Below are positions 32,901 through 42,814 of a stretch of 64,000 bases of DNA, piece by piece. The DNA comes from Symsagittifera roscoffensis. Its lineage: Eukaryota > Xenacoelomorpha > Acoela > Convolutidae. The notes under the pieces are model-generated. The model worked only from the letters and a program-made list of their open reading frames with translations, was not told the origin of the DNA and did no database searches. The DNA lies in assembly GCF_963678635.1 (NCBI RefSeq), contig NC_087070.1:53358750-53422749 (forward strand). The letters are read 5' to 3'. Position 1 is the first letter of the stretch. Each line of letters starts with the position of its first letter. Made by a program: the position numbers and the translations under genes.

Positions 32901-35900
32901 ATATTTTCATGAAGCAGCCTGAAGGATTCCGGCAGTTGACGAAGAAGGAAAACCGGTAGTCCGGTAGTTACTAACATGGGACTCTTAAAGGATATCTTGC
33001 GGAAATAGGTTTTGAAAATTCAGTCTTTGACGAATGCTTTTTTTGTTAAGAGAAATGAGGGGAATATAGAAGGTTGAATTTGCTTGTGGGTAGATGATAT
33101 ACTGGCTTGTGGAGCAAGGAAAAATTCGGTAGGTGTTTAAAAACAAAATATCTGAAAAAATTTGAGGCAAGCGAGTTGAGTGATCTCAAATGGCCCTTAA
33201 GGATGAAAATTGATTATTCAGAAAATGAAATCAGGATCAGTCAGGAGAAATACATTGAGAAATTGTTATCATGATTTAAGATGACCGAAACAAAATTGAT
33301 AACAACCCCTTAAGAGGAGAACGAAAAACTGGCGAAAGAAGATTGTCCTTCAGATGTAGCATAAAACAAATAAATATGAAAAAGTGTGACTATCGAGGAC
33401 TTGTTGGCTGCCTAAATTACTTAACTTTGTCAAGTAGGCCCGACATTTGCTTTGTAGTAAACCTTCTTTTCTTTTTTGGAAAACCAGGGTGAAAAGCATT
33501 GGAAAGTTGGAAAGAATTGTCTATATCTGCTAGGATCAAAAGGTCTATCTTTATTCTGTAGGAGGGATAAATACTTGAAACTTGTTAGATACTCGGATGC
33601 GGACTGGGCTGGATAATAGACAATAGAAGTACTTCAGGATTTTGTTTCAAGCTCAGTGAGAAATCAGGCGTAATAAGTTGGTCTAGCAGACTTCAGCGTT
33701 GTTTATCAACTTTAACAGCCGAAGCTGAACAAAATGCTCTGGTCGAAACTGTAAAAGAGTGTGTTCGTCTACTGGGCATACTTAGCGAATTATGCGTAAC
33801 ATCTAATACGCATTTGGAAGTGTTCGTGGACAACCAAGCTTGTGTTGCCTTTAGTAAACATTCAATGAACCACATAAAGACGAAACTTTTTTTCTCATAA
33901 AACTGCACTTCTTTCCGGATTAAGTTGAACAGAAGATGACATTAACCTTTTTATCAACAGCAAACATGCCTGCCTGACGAAAAACTTGGGAAAATGTAAA
34001 CCTGCATTTTCCCTAGACATTCTACCAGGAACCACCTAATTTGTAAGGCGGGTTGAGTTTTCCTAACTGAACTGGAGTTAATCGTTCTTATTCGGTTCAA
34101 ACGAAAAGGTAACTTCCCGATTTTTGTAACAATTAGCTGATGAAACATGACCTTTAGTCATTGATTCCAGTAACTTTGTGCGGGTGATTTACCGTATATA
34201 TTTGATCTGAAATACTACGGGAACTATCACTCAAATCTCATTAATTCACCCATTATTCAATTGTTTGTCGCTGCAATAATCTTGATAGTTGCGACATGAC
34301 ACATGGAAGCTTTTGAATTCCAAACAGCTTTATTTTTAGTTGCAAGTTGATTGTGGTTTACTTCTCTAATTTGTAAATTTACCAAACCTGACTTGTTCCT
34401 TTTTTGGCTTCAAGGCTTTATTCGACCTTAATGTTTTAGGACTTATGTTTTATTGGCTATGGCTTCTTCTAAGGGAAATATATTTTTGTCACCCCTTCCC
34501 TCCCGGGAAATACGCAAAAGGATAAAATTCCTTATTTTGATAACAATTTAGCTCAATGTTTTCATGGCATAGTTTCGTTTTCGGCTTAACGGGAGCTCAA
34601 ATGTTGTCGGCTAAATTGCCGCTCGGAAAACGTTTTGAAAATTTAGTTTACGCCGGTGATTGTGTTGCCGGACCTGTTTTTCTCAAACTGAACATTTTTT
34701 CTGTAGATAAGTGAACTGACAGAAAGAATTTGCGATAAGCAGCAGTTGCTTTCTGAAATAGAAAACTATATGCGATCATTGCTCAAGAACCAAGTCAACG
34801 ATGCAAAAAAATTCACTGAGCTCAAAATTTCGTGGAACTGCTTCTTGGTTTTGGACGCGAAAGAGAAATATGGCGAAGCCCTTCTCACGGGAAATTTTTC
34901 AGAGGTTTTGAAAAAATCTTTTTCGAAATCATTGGAAGTTTCGATTGAAGATGTCTGCTATATAACAGAAAATGGGCTAGTGAACAAAGAGTTTCGAAAT
35001 TCACTTCTGCAGGACGTGGAGTTCGTTGAACTGCTTGCGAAGCTATTTCACGGCTGTTTTTTAGCAAGAGAAACTGAAATTTTGAAACACCTTGTGGTGG
35101 TGATTCGAAACATGTTCTTCGACATGGATATTGAGAACCCTGGCTGGATAGTTTACGAGGAAGCTCATCTGATAATCAAACGTAGTAACGTGCCTTCAGA
35201 CTTGAGGAAAATCATTTGTGGATCAGATAACAAAGGCGTCAAGTTCTTCGCTATAGAGCTGGCCTCCTATAATTTCGTTGACTTAGATTTGGACGAAAAC
35301 AAGGAGATCCTGAAAGAAATAAGCTCCGATTTAATTCAGTGGCTGCTTAAAGCGATTGACGCTCCGGGACCGGGAAAATCAATTACTATTCCAGGAACAG
35401 AATACCACACAAGCGCGTATAACTTGGTTTCGCTTTTGGCTAGGGTTAGTTACAACGATGACATCAAACTTGATTGCGTTAGACGTGGGCTTATTGAAAA
35501 GTTATTTCTGTTTATTCAATCGCCTATGGAACCTAAAATCTTGAGTGAAGTTTTGTCTATTTTTGACCAAATTTGCTTCGTTCAAAAGGAAGCAGAAATT
35601 TCTGAGATTCATCTAAACAGTCTGAAGAAGTTAGCGGGATATTTATCAGGTCAAAGTTCAGAAGTTGATCCGAAATTTGCTTGGATGAAAACCATGAGAA
35701 ACGGTTTTGTTGAAAAAGCAGCGAAGAGTCTAAAGCTAGGCTTGAGTATCACCGAGCCTCAAGTTCCTATAGAGGCTAAGAATGTCAATGCGTGCTCGGG
35801 CTCACAGAATGAAACGGAAGAATTTGTAATGTTAAGTTATAATTGGGAATCGACGGAAGTTGTCGATGAGTTAGCGAATGCTATTCGGAACTCGGGGGTT

Positions 35901-36515
35901 CCAATTTGGAGAGACATTGAAAAAATGGTGAATTATGGAGATATTAATGATGGAATGGCGGACGCGGTGGAAAATTGCGGACTGTTAGTAGCTGTAATTT
36001 CAGAGAAATATAAGTTGAGTAAAAATTGCAGAAGAGAACTAGAATACGCGGATAACAGGAACAAACAGTTTATTTTTGTTAAGACAGATCCGAAATATGA
36101 GCCAGCGGCATGGCTGGGTTTAATGATGGGCAAAAAGATCTACTATATCGTAGATAAAAATGATGCGAAAACTTATGAAGCTTTGATTAAAGCAATTCAG
36201 AAAAGTTTGAATGTTCGAAACACGGAAACTGATCGAGAGACTTCGCCTCCCAAGCCTGTAAAGTCTTCGACCACTAAATTATTCACGCATGTTGAATACA
36301 AGGAATGGGTGCAGAACAATCCAGCAGTGAAGTTTCTGAAAAAAGATCAGAAGAAAAAGTTGTTTAACGAATTTGTCATTGCAGGAATTGTCGATCTGAT
36401 CAAATCAGAGTCGCTAAGATATGTGATTGAGAAACTACAAAAGGATTTCGATCTGAACGCTTCGGAAGCAATGACTCTAGTCAAAGTATTAGAAACCAGT
36501 TATCCCTCTGCATAA
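20555..36515 (+). CDS. ARM-type/TIR-domain protein, spliced gene (SARM1-like family), 739 aa
   Basis: Two exons join in phase 0: exon 1 (20555-20965, or its identical copy 25243-25653) and exon 2 (34707-36515). Donor AGG|GTAACT and acceptor TTTCTGTAG|ATAAGT are canonical. The product is about 739 residues: a long all-helical N-terminal region (about 1-470) that reads like armadillo/HEAT solenoid repeats, a TIR domain (about 508-640) and a helical tail of about 95 residues. TIR hallmarks are FVMLSYNWES (strand A), IWRDIEKM (BB loop) and KNCRRELEYA, whose first Glu (about residue 581) aligns with the catalytic Glu of SARM1-type NAD hydrolases. SARM1 itself is ARM-SAM-SAM-TIR; no SAM pair is seen before this TIR. 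Expected role: cytosolic NAD-cleaving or signalling TIR protein, by family only. Confidence 0.85.
21150..21665. repeat. Dispersed repeat, copy a (in unit 1), diverged partner at 22740-23250
   Basis: The sequences around GAGTCGTGATTCTAACC, GTCGAGAA, TCATCGGAATGAGTCAAAAG and AATACTTGTTTTCGAAGG recur in the same order at 22740-23250 with many substitutions. Both copies recur again in unit 2. A third, more distant relative lies in a TOP3A intron at 58798-58990. The frame at 21411-21665 inside it is not considered coding. Confidence 0.65.
22740..23250. repeat. Dispersed repeat, copy b (in unit 1)
   Basis: Partner of 21150-21665; an older duplication that preceded the 4.7 kb tandem duplication, since both units contain both copies. 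Confidence 0.65.
23718..23885 (+). repeat. tRNA-like SINE, family 2 (unit 1)
   Basis: TGGTGGAGTGGTTAATG resembles a Ser/Leu-type tRNA A-box region and GGTTCGAATAC (23765-23775) a B box. A tail with TAATTCGAGGC and a GCGAAG repetition follows. The same head and tail occur at 28398-28565 and, diverged, at 51550-51750. A tRNA-derived SINE, not a functional tRNA: the stems do not pair properly. Confidence 0.5.
23905..24150. repeat. LTR-like segment, unit 1
   Basis: A ~245-bp sequence with landmarks GACCTTCAGTCATTGGTTCCAG, shown here in part as CAGTCATTGGTTCCAG, and CTCATTATTCAACCGTTTG. It recurs at 28585-28830 and, diverged, at 34060-34295 just after the copia RNase H, and its last ~97 bases recur inside the copia duplication. 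The flanking position on both sides of the copia remnant suggests LTR remnants of that element; no clean TG...CA ends were identified. Confidence 0.5.
24430..24726 (-). pseudogene. Retroelement fragment, unit 2 copy
   Basis: Identical in translation to 19742-20038; present because the whole 4.7 kb segment is duplicated. Confidence 0.5.
25243..25653 (+). CDS. ARM/TIR gene, first coding exon, duplicate copy in unit 2
   Basis: The same exon as 20555-20965, including start codon and splice donor. It is the copy closer to exon 2, so it is the more likely partner in splicing; the unit 1 copy could act as an alternative first exon with its own duplicated promoter region. Splicing both copies together would require an acceptor in front of this ATG. 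Confidence 0.85.
26683..26746 (-). pseudogene. Possible GIY-YIG fragment of a Penelope-like element (unit 2)
   Basis: The minus strand reads YICTDCNASYVGQTAGSQL, close to the C-x-x-C...YVGQT string that opens the GIY-YIG endonuclease of Penelope-like retroelements. The match is under 25 residues and is followed by a stop, so it is only a suggestion. The same sequence is at 22003-22066 in unit 1. Confidence 0.3.
26776..27117 (-). CDS. Unrecognised minus-strand ORF of 113 codons (unit 2)
   Basis: The frame contains WRKPQRTGRLIANQPPGFF near the start and IEKLLDPTASTQEQNEA in the middle, with unusually ordinary composition for this AT-rich DNA. In unit 1 the same frame (22088-22428) is split by one base less in an A-run at about 22305. 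An antisense + frame (26918-27229) overlaps it. I cannot tell which strand, if either, is coding; it may be an exon or a transposon fragment. Confidence 0.3.
   Translation of the reverse strand: MFCLYINRFIMLLLLGGFSAMDWRKPQRTGRLIANQPPGFFFPIVRATIEKLLDPTASTQEQNEAIKIERSAVVLQDRGLETSQGSNWSFSMTRKLKEIFFAFVELSQSKGTQ
28398..28565 (+). repeat. tRNA-like SINE, family 2 (unit 2)
   Basis: Copy of 23718-23885 produced by the tandem duplication. Confidence 0.5.
28585..28830. repeat. LTR-like segment, unit 2 (possible 5' LTR of the copia remnant)
   Basis: Same as 23905-24150. Its position about 1.4 kb before the copia coding remnant would fit a 5' LTR separated from it by the partial third tandem unit. Confidence 0.45.
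28856..29592. repeat. Tandem segmental duplication, partial unit 3 (737 bp)
   Basis: Matches the first 737 bases of units 1 and 2, then breaks off after GAAACAGTAACG into unrelated sequence. It therefore contains the retroelement fragment but not the ARM/TIR first exon. Confidence 0.92.
29111..29407 (-). pseudogene. Retroelement fragment, unit 3 copy
   Basis: Identical in translation to 19742-20038; it lies in the partial third tandem unit, which stops at 29592. Confidence 0.5.
29593..30185. other. Spacer between the tandem units and the copia remnant
   Basis: Begins at the breakpoint of unit 3. A 70-codon frame (29627-29839) with a basic end is not convincing as a gene. It may contain the worn Gag start of the copia element, but I see no motif in it. 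Confidence 0.35.
30186..31002 (+). repeat. Copia internal tandem duplication, copy 1 (about 817 bp)
   Basis: Covers knuckle, protease and integrase start. It matches 31100-31916 at an offset of 914 with about 1-2 percent differences (for example GCAATGCAAG versus GCAATGTAAG). Both copies share the protease stop and the knuckle substitution, so the element was already inactive when duplicated. Confidence 0.9.
31003..31099 (+). repeat. ~97-bp insert at the copia duplication junction, matching the LTR-like segment
   Basis: The sequence GCTCTGAATTACTACTGAAAC up to TTGATAGATTATATGCC, given here by its ends GCTCTGAATTAC and GATTATATGCC, corresponds to 24053-24150 and 28733-28830 with one visible difference (GCTGCAATAACG versus GCTGAAATAACG). 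It is a copied fragment in the junction. Confidence 0.85.
31100..31916 (+). repeat. Copia internal tandem duplication, copy 2
   Basis: Second copy; it continues without a break into the rest of integrase, so it is in the ancestral right-hand context. Confidence 0.9.
34060..34295. repeat. LTR-like segment downstream of the copia remnant
   Basis: A diverged relative of 23905-24150, with conserved landmarks TGAAACATGACC, AGTCATTGATTCCAG and AATCTCATTAATTCAC. It lies about 150 bases after the RNase H end, as a 3' LTR would. It is older than the copies in the tandem units or has mutated faster. Confidence 0.5.
34707..36515 (+). CDS. ARM/TIR gene, second and last coding exon
   Basis: 602 codons plus TAA, starting ISELTERICD directly after the acceptor CTGTAG. 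It holds most of the helical repeat region, the whole TIR domain (from about 35820 to 36215) and the C-terminal tail. A single large exon without frame breaks in a repeat-rich region shows the gene is under selection. Confidence 0.92.
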   Translation: MSELTERICDKQQLLSEIENYMRSLLKNQVNDAKKFTELKISWNCFLVLDAKEKYGEALLTGNFSEVLKKSFSKSLEVSIEDVCYITENGLVNKEFRNSLLQDVEFVELLAKLFHGCFLARETEILKHLVVVIRNMFFDMDIENPGWIVYEEAHLIIKRSNVPSDLRKIICGSDNKGVKFFAIELASYNFVDLDLDENKEILKEISSDLIQWLLKAIDAPGPGKSITIPGTEYHTSAYNLVSLLARVSYNDDIKLDCVRRGLIEKLFLFIQSPMEPKILSEVLSIFDQICFVQKEAEISEIHLNSLKKLAGYLSGQSSEVDPKFAWMKTMRNGFVEKAAKSLKLGLSITEPQVPIEAKNVNACSGSQNETEEFVMLSYNWESTEVVDELANAIRNSGVPIWRDIEKMVNYGDINDGMADAVENCGLLVAVISEKYKLSKNCRRELEYADNRNKQFIFVKTDPKYEPAAWLGLMMGKKIYYIVDKNDAKTYEALIKAIQKSLNVRNTETDRETSPPKPVKSSTTKLFTHVEYKEWVQNNPAVKFLKKDQKKKLFNEFVIAGIVDLIKSESLRYVIEKLQKDFDLNASEAMTLVKVLETSYPSA

Positions 36516-36520
36516 ATCAA

Positions 36521-36526
36521 AATAAA
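36521..36526 (+). promoter_or_regulatory. Polyadenylation signal AATAAA of the ARM/TIR gene
   Basis: An AATAAA hexamer begins six bases after the TAA stop codon, implying a very short 3' untranslated region. Confidence 0.6.
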
Positions 36527-36529
36527 AGT

Positions 36530-37170
36530 TTGCATCAAAAGCTTTGGTTTGCGACCTTAAAAAAGAATTATATTTTTGGGCCTCTAAATTAAAAAATCGG
36601 CCACTAGCTTTTTTGAGCCTAAAGCGCAGCAGAGAAAGCCTTCGCTAATTGACAATATCGCGTGTGAAATAAGTATATCGTCAGAAACGTATATACTTTT
36701 AGTGGCAGAAAATTTCAGCCAAAAAAAAACGAGTATATCAGCAGAAAAAAAGAGCCTCTAAAAAATGTAAAGCAAAGCTTCAAGTTATTCGTGAAACTGG
36801 ATTATTGAACACGACTGATTTAACTTCTCAGTTGTGTTCAATTCCATGTAAAATAAAAACTTTGTACAAATTATACCGGAACCTGAACACATAACTGAGT
36901 CACTTGAACTTGATTTTCGGAGAATTGTGTTGAAGTACAGGCTTTTGATCTCATTTGATGCTAAAATTCTATCGAATCAATTTCTCTTCAACTTATATGA
37001 ATTAATTTGTTTAAAAAATTTGTAATTTTTTGTAAATCTTACTAAATTGAACAGCATTAATTTGTACTTAATAGATATTAACTTCCTTGCTTTCACCATT
37101 TGATGTGGCCTTCGAAGTAATCAGAATTTATTGATTCTCAATTTAATTATTATATTTTACATATTTTGGT
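36530..37170. other. Non-coding DNA after the ARM/TIR gene
   Basis: No ORF is supported. A GTATATCGTCAGAAACG / GAGTATATCAGCAGAAA partial repetition lies at 36675-36755. Confidence 0.4.
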
Positions 37171-37535
37171 TAGTAAGATCACGATTTTAAATTGCCTGGA
37201 CTATGTTCAGTGATGCTTTTTTATTATTATAATCAGCCAGGAGCCGTGAGCAAATAGTTATTAATATGCAGGTATCTGATTGGTTGAATCCTGTGGTCAT
37301 CGATTGTCTTGCATATTCAAGGTTTTTTCTTAGCACACGATTTCTGACGCATCGGCGGAAAATTTCGCTTCTTTCCGAATGTGCATAAACCAGCGGCAAG
37401 CTTGCTGACTTAATATAACAGCCAAAAGTTTTGTCATTTGAAAGAAATTTTCTTGACGTTTGTAGTTTTTTACACTTGCGATAGCAAGTGTGTTGCAACC
37501 GGGTACTAGACTTTTTACCCGTAAATAATTTAGTT
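37171..37535. repeat. Short interspersed element, MITE-like
   Basis: The minus strand has an open 103-codon frame (37187-37498) that reads HSERSEIFRRCVRNRVLRKN, but the block is compact, ends in the dispersed CACTTGCGATAGCAAGTG element and looks like a non-autonomous repeat that happens to stay open. The CCTGTGG/ATTCAACCAATCAG-type core on the minus strand is of the kind common in animal MITEs. Confidence 0.35.
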
Positions 37536-39330
37536 TACATAATAGTTTAAATAATTTATTTTAGAGTACATTCATGCATTTTAATGCTTTTCTGAATGCT
37601 TCTAGGAATATATGCACTATTTTAGTTCAATTCAATTTCAGCTGCTAAAAGCTAGGTTAATTGCGCTCTCCCATTATGAAAGGGTAAAGGTCGCAAGCAC
37701 GTAAAATTCTAGTTTGAAAGTGGAATTTAAGTTTCAGATTTCCTTGGAGAATAAAAAATTAACCTACTGATGCAGTTTTCTCATTTTGAGTTTATTTTAT
37801 CAAAAATAGTTTCAATCATATATTCTTGACTTTTAAAAAGCTGTAAAGCCATGTATTTTAACTTTTAGAATTTGCAGTTTTTTTTTCTTCTTTACACTCA
37901 TCCTCGTGCGTTCATAGACTCTTTGTCATCTGTCTGTTGGATATGTTTTAACAGACTATGAACGTTGTGAAGTCTTTTACATAGGTCATGAAGGTTTTTC
38001 TTTTTTTCAGTAAATGTTCACGATCAAATTTAATGTTTCGAGATTTGACTTGAATTTTTTAAGTTCAACTTTTTGCCTTTCTTAAAAGGGAGGCGAATTC
38101 CACTATCGATTGGAAAAATTATAAAGGACAAAAAAAACGTAATCGTTTTCTAATTTCCATTTTATTTTTCAGATTTTTAGCGAGCTGTGATAATTTTTCA
38201 AACTGTGATAATTTTAGTATAAAAGTTGCAATGCTGAATTTTCGTTCTAAGAAGTTTTAGGCCATGTAATTTGAAATTCGGCCATTGGAGTTTTTTCAAA
38301 AAGCAGTTTTTTCTGTTTCCTTGCGGCCATCGACTCTTTTCTAACTGTCTGCTGGCTATGTTTGTTTTTCATTATTTGGTTTAATAATTAATTGCGCGGC
38401 ATTACTAGAATTTTTTTTCATAATGCACACTCGTTTTCGATGCTTTCCTGATTCATTCGATTTTTTCAACGTCCATTTTTGTGCTCTTTGGTTTTTCTAG
38501 TGTTTTTGAATCCATACTACAATTTTTTTAGTTTGCGAGTTTAGAGCCCTTATTTTTGTGTAAGAGTATTGCAATCGGTTACTAGACTCTTTTCCCGTAA
38601 ATAACTTCTTTAACAGGACTCATTCATCTCCTGGACTCATTCATCTTTTGACTCGCTCAATTTCTTGAAACTTCAGATAAAACTGCTACATTTAAGTAAT
38701 TTGTTAACTTCTGTTTTGGGTTGTAATTATCATTTTAAAAAGAATTTCTCAGTTTTTTGTAGGGTTCTCAGTCTCGTCATAGTTTTTCTTGGTTCACTTT
38801 CCGTTTTTGGTTCACTTTCCGTTAAAAAACGTTATATTTTCAAACATGCAAACAGTATCCTTTTATGTAATACCGACTTAGTCAACTGATATTGCGTAAT
38901 TTCGAGGGCAAAATATTTTCGGTTGTTTTTGAAACGCGATTTTTAATCTGTTAGGGTTGTTATCGGTTTTTAAAAGCATGTGTTTTGTTCCAGTTTGAAC
39001 AGTTTTTGCAATATATGATATATTTAAATGCGAGATTTACTATCTCGCCATGCTTAAGCTATTTCAACGTATTGTTTTTGCGTGTTTATTGAAAGAGTGC
39101 ACATCAAGCTATTTCGTTTATTGCAATGGTTAAGATTTTTTTCGATTTTCCAGTTTGAATTCAGAGTTCATTTTAGCGAGGTAAAGATAAGTAGAGCCTG
39201 ATAGTAGGTTGCTGTCTGGGTTTTCCCAGGGGTTACAAGTTTGGGCTCTAATTATGAATGCCCAAATTGTACAAGATACGACAATTTTTGTGATTTTTTC
39301 AAAAATTCTCAAAAAACTCAAATAACAAAA
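37536..39330. other. AT-rich DNA without a gene
   Basis: No coding frame supported. It contains a partial copy of the family 1 repeat near 38565-38620 (GTATTGCAATCGGTTACTAG) and a TTTTTGGTTCACTTTCCGTT doublet near 38795-38825. Confidence 0.4.
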
Positions 39331-40035
39331 TAATTTTCAAAACTTGAAGTTCCCAACTCTGTAGTTGGGTGGTGCTGTCAGACTTCCAATTTTTTTCCTA
39401 GTTTGAAAATCACAACGCTGTATTTGGGTACTGTAAGAGTACTTTCAGGAGAGTTGCAAATCTTGCGTTTGAACGCGACTGCTCAATTGCTTTTTGGTTT
39501 CCGAATTGTGACGTTTCTTAGTCTATCTTAACTTAGATATAAAAAACTTCACGAAATTTTATGGTGTTTCAAAATTTAAATTAAAAAACTGAAAAAACAC
39601 TTTACAAAATATATAATTAACAACCCTGTAATTGGGGGCTGGCACAGTACTCACAGAGGTTGCGAAACCTGCCTTGAAATCTGACTGCTCAAATCTTGGT
39701 AGCTTTCGAGATATGACGTTTTTATTGCTTTAAAAAAAATTAGAAAAATGAAGTTTGAAATTTTGAAATTCCCAACGCTGTAGTTGGGTACTGTAAGAGT
39801 ACTCCCAGGAGATGCAATTCTGGCGTTCAAATGAGACTGCTCAATTGCTTTTAATATCTGAAATGTGACGTTTCTTATTTAATCTTAACTTACATATAAA
39901 AAACTTCACGGAATTTTCTAGTTTATCAAAAATTAAATTGAAAAAACTTGAAAAACACTTTACAAATTTTATAATAAACAACCCTGTAATTAGGTACTGT
40001 CAGGGTACAATCAAAGGATGCAGATCTTATTTGCA
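39330..40035. repeat. Imperfect tandem repeat with ~365-bp period
   Basis: AACGCTGTATTTGGGTACTG near 39413 recurs as AACGCTGTAGTTGGGTACTG near 39774. The following bases, including GAGACTGCTCAATTGCTTTT and TAAAAAACTTCACG, keep the same order. Half-period relatives (CAACCCTGTAATTGGG near 39620 and CAACCCTGTAATTAGG near 39979) suggest an older, shorter unit. Confidence 0.65.
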
Positions 40036-40754
40036 ATAAATGTGGTTTTTTATGAGTTATTAAAAATTCGAAGCATTGGAGGTGTGTTACACGTTAGTTT
40101 GCGTAATTTCGAGGGCAAAATCTTCACGGTTGTTTTTTAAACGCCATTTTTAATATGTTAGGGTTGTTATTGGTTTTTTAAAGCATGCGTTTTGTTCCCA
40201 TTTAAACAGTTTTTGCAATTTGCAGTTTTTGTCTGCAAATTTGTAAGTTCACCAAGTGTGATTTTCAGTTCTTTTTTCTTAAGTTTTTTTTTAATCATGT
40301 AAACAGTTTCAGCTTATGAAATATCGACTTAGTTAATTGATATTGCATAAATTTGATGGAAAAATGTATTCTTATACGTTTTTATTCAGTTTGGATGCGT
40401 CCGAATACTTTATATAAAAACTTATGACTTTTTACGACAATAGTTTTGTTTTCTGCTTGACAGGTTTGGACCTAAAATTTGTCGCTCTTGTTCCTGCTCA
40501 GTGAATGATTTTTAATTTTTTAAGGCTTTTTATGAAGTGAATCTGGTATGGTACAAACTATTGTAGCTGAAATTTTTAAAATTTTCTCGAAATTTTGTTT
40601 GAAGTAATTTTTTGAACTTAATGTTTCAGAAATTTTTTTGACTTCTCTTCATTATTGCATTCTTTATCCTGTAGCGCAATGTGTTTTTTTGTTGCATCAC
40701 AAGTCTCGCTGAGCTTTGCAAAACCCTCTGTGTGCAATTTTTTTTTTTTGCATC

Positions 40755-41400
40755 GCTAGTCAATTAATGTTGCGCAGTTTCAAGAGCGAACGGTTCTTAC
40801 TGCTTTTGCCTGTTTCAAGAAGTATAGGTCGTAAAACTTTCAAAAAAATTTATAGCTGGAATATTTTTGTCCACAGTTTTGTTGTCGGCTTATCGAGCAT
40901 CGACCCATTTTTTTTCGTCCGAGTTGTTTCTCGGTCATTGTTTCTCAATGTTTGTAAAGGCTTTGTATGAACGTCGTCCAAGACAAATGTATGCAATTTT
41001 AAAAGATAGTGTTTCAGACTTTTTCAGCTTACTTTTCTTGGGAAGAAGACTTCCTTCTTTTGCTTTGTATTTAATATCTTGTTACCCTTGCGATGTACAA
41101 TGGTATTGCAATCGGGTACTAGACTGTTTTCACGTAAACACCTTTGTTCATAGGACTCATCTGAACTCCTGTTGGTACCTTGGTTCATATTGAGTTCAAG
41201 TTTCTTAGCGTCTCCTGCGCACTTAGCCTGGATGTAGCGATTACGCCTGGAACGGCAAAGGTCCTGGGTTCGAATCTGACCAGAACCTGATATTTTTTAA
41301 TTAAAATTTTTCTGTGTCAAATAAAGTTGTTAGCCCAATATTTGGCTGCTTGTGTTTTGTCGGCTTAGTTATCACATCTAAGAATAGTTTATATTTGCTG
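40755..41400 (+). repeat. Composite dispersed repeat ending in a tRNA-like SINE, family 1
   Basis: The first part (ATGTTGCGCAGTTTC...TCGGCTTATCGAGCATCGACCC, given by its ends) and the second part (TTACCCTTGCG...GTACTAGACT, then a tRNA-like head) both recur at 42815-43400. The head has CACTTAGCCTGG as an A-box-like element and GGTTCGAATCT at 41267-41277 as B box. Partial copies: 51236-51390 and 53695-53870 (first part), 52254-52370, 56789-56850 and 63015-63230 (second part). Confidence 0.6.
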
Positions 41401-42288
41401 TAAACAGTTCTCATTGTAGTTATTTTAGCATTTTAAAAATCCAGCCCAATCGAAGTTTCACTTTAACCTTGGTTGTAATTTAACCAACTCGATTTGTAAA
41501 ATTTTCGTTTAAAAAAATCGTCTTTTTTCGGCTTTATTGGTTTCTGGCTTAACGACTAGTTTAACAAAATTAGCGAATCACTTGACATGCTCAATGCTCT
41601 TCACCTGGCATGTCTTTTAGCTGGCATGCTCAATTTCATGAAAAATTCAAATTTAACTACTGACTGGGGTACGGGGTAATTGAAACTTTTGTAAGTTTTT
41701 TTACATCAGTTTTTTTTCGGCTCAAGTGGTGTCTGCTCAAAGATTGTCGGCCTTTTTTCAAATTCGTAAGCTATGTTCAGTTGCTAGTTTGAATTTCAAA
41801 TTTCCTGCCTGACATATTTGCGTAGAGTTCCTTTTTTTTTTATTTTTTCAAGTCGCTTTGGTAAATTTTACTAGAGAAACAACTAAGGTTTTGGGCAAAT
41901 GTGAATTTTTGTTATTACGCATTTTGTCCGGCGTCAGTGTAAAAAATTCAAAAATATCAAAGTATTCAGCTTAAGCTGATCCCAACGTGTCCTTCATCGA
42001 GACATACGAAAATTTTGGATCACCTAGTTTTTTTCAAGATGTTTTTTTTTCGACATGCTTTTTTTGTAATTGTGTTATATCGCAAGTGGTCCGAAGCCCC
42101 GCTTCGTCTCTGTGTTTAAAATCTGTTTTTGCCCTCTTTTTGCAGCTTTTGAGGACCGAAAATAATTTTTGCGTGCGTGCTTGTATCCTGAGGTGAAAGG
42201 GGACTTTTTTTATTAGTTTGAATTTTTTTCACCTCGAGGGTTTGTGCTCAGGTATTATCGGATTTGTTACCGCTTGATTTTTTTGAAA
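41401..42288. other. AT-rich DNA without a gene
   Basis: Only short frames, none with coding character. A CGCAAGTGGTCCGAAGCCCCGCTTC stretch, here noted by its core CGCAAGTGG near 42081, is related to 42762 and 51910. Confidence 0.35.
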
Positions 42289-42540
42289 TTAAATCCAGTC
42301 AACCATCTGGCGCATTTGGCATAGAGGTAACACAACTGCTTGAGAAGGCAAAGCTTTGTAGGTCAAAGCCAGCCGGGACCTGTTTTTTGTGACTATCGTG
42401 CTTCTCTTTTTTTGTCGGCTTAGTTCCGTTAGACCGGATTTTTTTAAGGTTGAGCTTTTTTCCAAGCTGCTGTAACTCCCATGCTTGAAACCACAAAGCC
42501 CGGAAGTTCGATTCAAGTCGAGAATTGATTTTTTTGCAAA
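42289..42540 (+). repeat. tRNA-like SINE, family 3
   Basis: CAACCATCTGGCGCATTTGGC is followed by an AGAGGTAACAC segment and GGTCAAAGCC, resembling the A- and B-box regions of a tRNA. A second GTTCGATTC-type box lies near 42505. A diverged head is repeated at 63640-63690. Antisense frames across it are not regarded as genes. Confidence 0.4.
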
Positions 42541-42814
42541 CTGTAGATTTTCGGCCAATTTAGATTCTTTTTGTCACCTTAATTCCTCTAAAAGGACCTT
42601 TTTTGAATATTCGGCTTCTTTCTATCGATCCGAAAGCTCTTTATATAGTTTTCAATGGTAGATATATTATGTTTGGATCTTTTGGGCTTTTGTTGCAGTT
42701 TTTCTTTTTTTTTCAATTATTTTTTTTTTCGTTGGGTTTTAGTCATTCAATTTTGTATCGCAAGTGGTGAGAAGCTCGGCTTCCTTTCTGTCTAATACAA
42801 TGTTTTAATTGTAT

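Larger units (their letters stand above)
30186..33905 (+). mobile_element. Ty1/copia retrotransposon remnant, dead, in intron 1 of the ARM/TIR gene
   Basis: The order is nucleocapsid zinc knuckle, protease, integrase, RT, RNase H, which is diagnostic of Ty1/copia. The knuckle CFECKEFGLIAKFC (30214-30255) has Leu where the zinc-binding His belongs. The protease DSGA motif is interrupted by TGA at 30379. Integrase shows CETCALNNAKKKPV (31772 on) and ISDGAGDN (about 32018), but the catalytic Glu is replaced in NGKVKRAWG. RT has GSRWLFALK (about 32700) and LWVDDIL (about 33090). RNase H gives RYSDADWAG (about 33582) and NRSTSGFCFKLS. Stops and frameshifts are frequent throughout. Same orientation as the host gene. 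Confidence 0.92.

Noticed and set aside
37187-37498. 103-codon minus-strand ORF
   Set aside because: It looks like a short interspersed element that stays open by chance, with no domain and no splice context.
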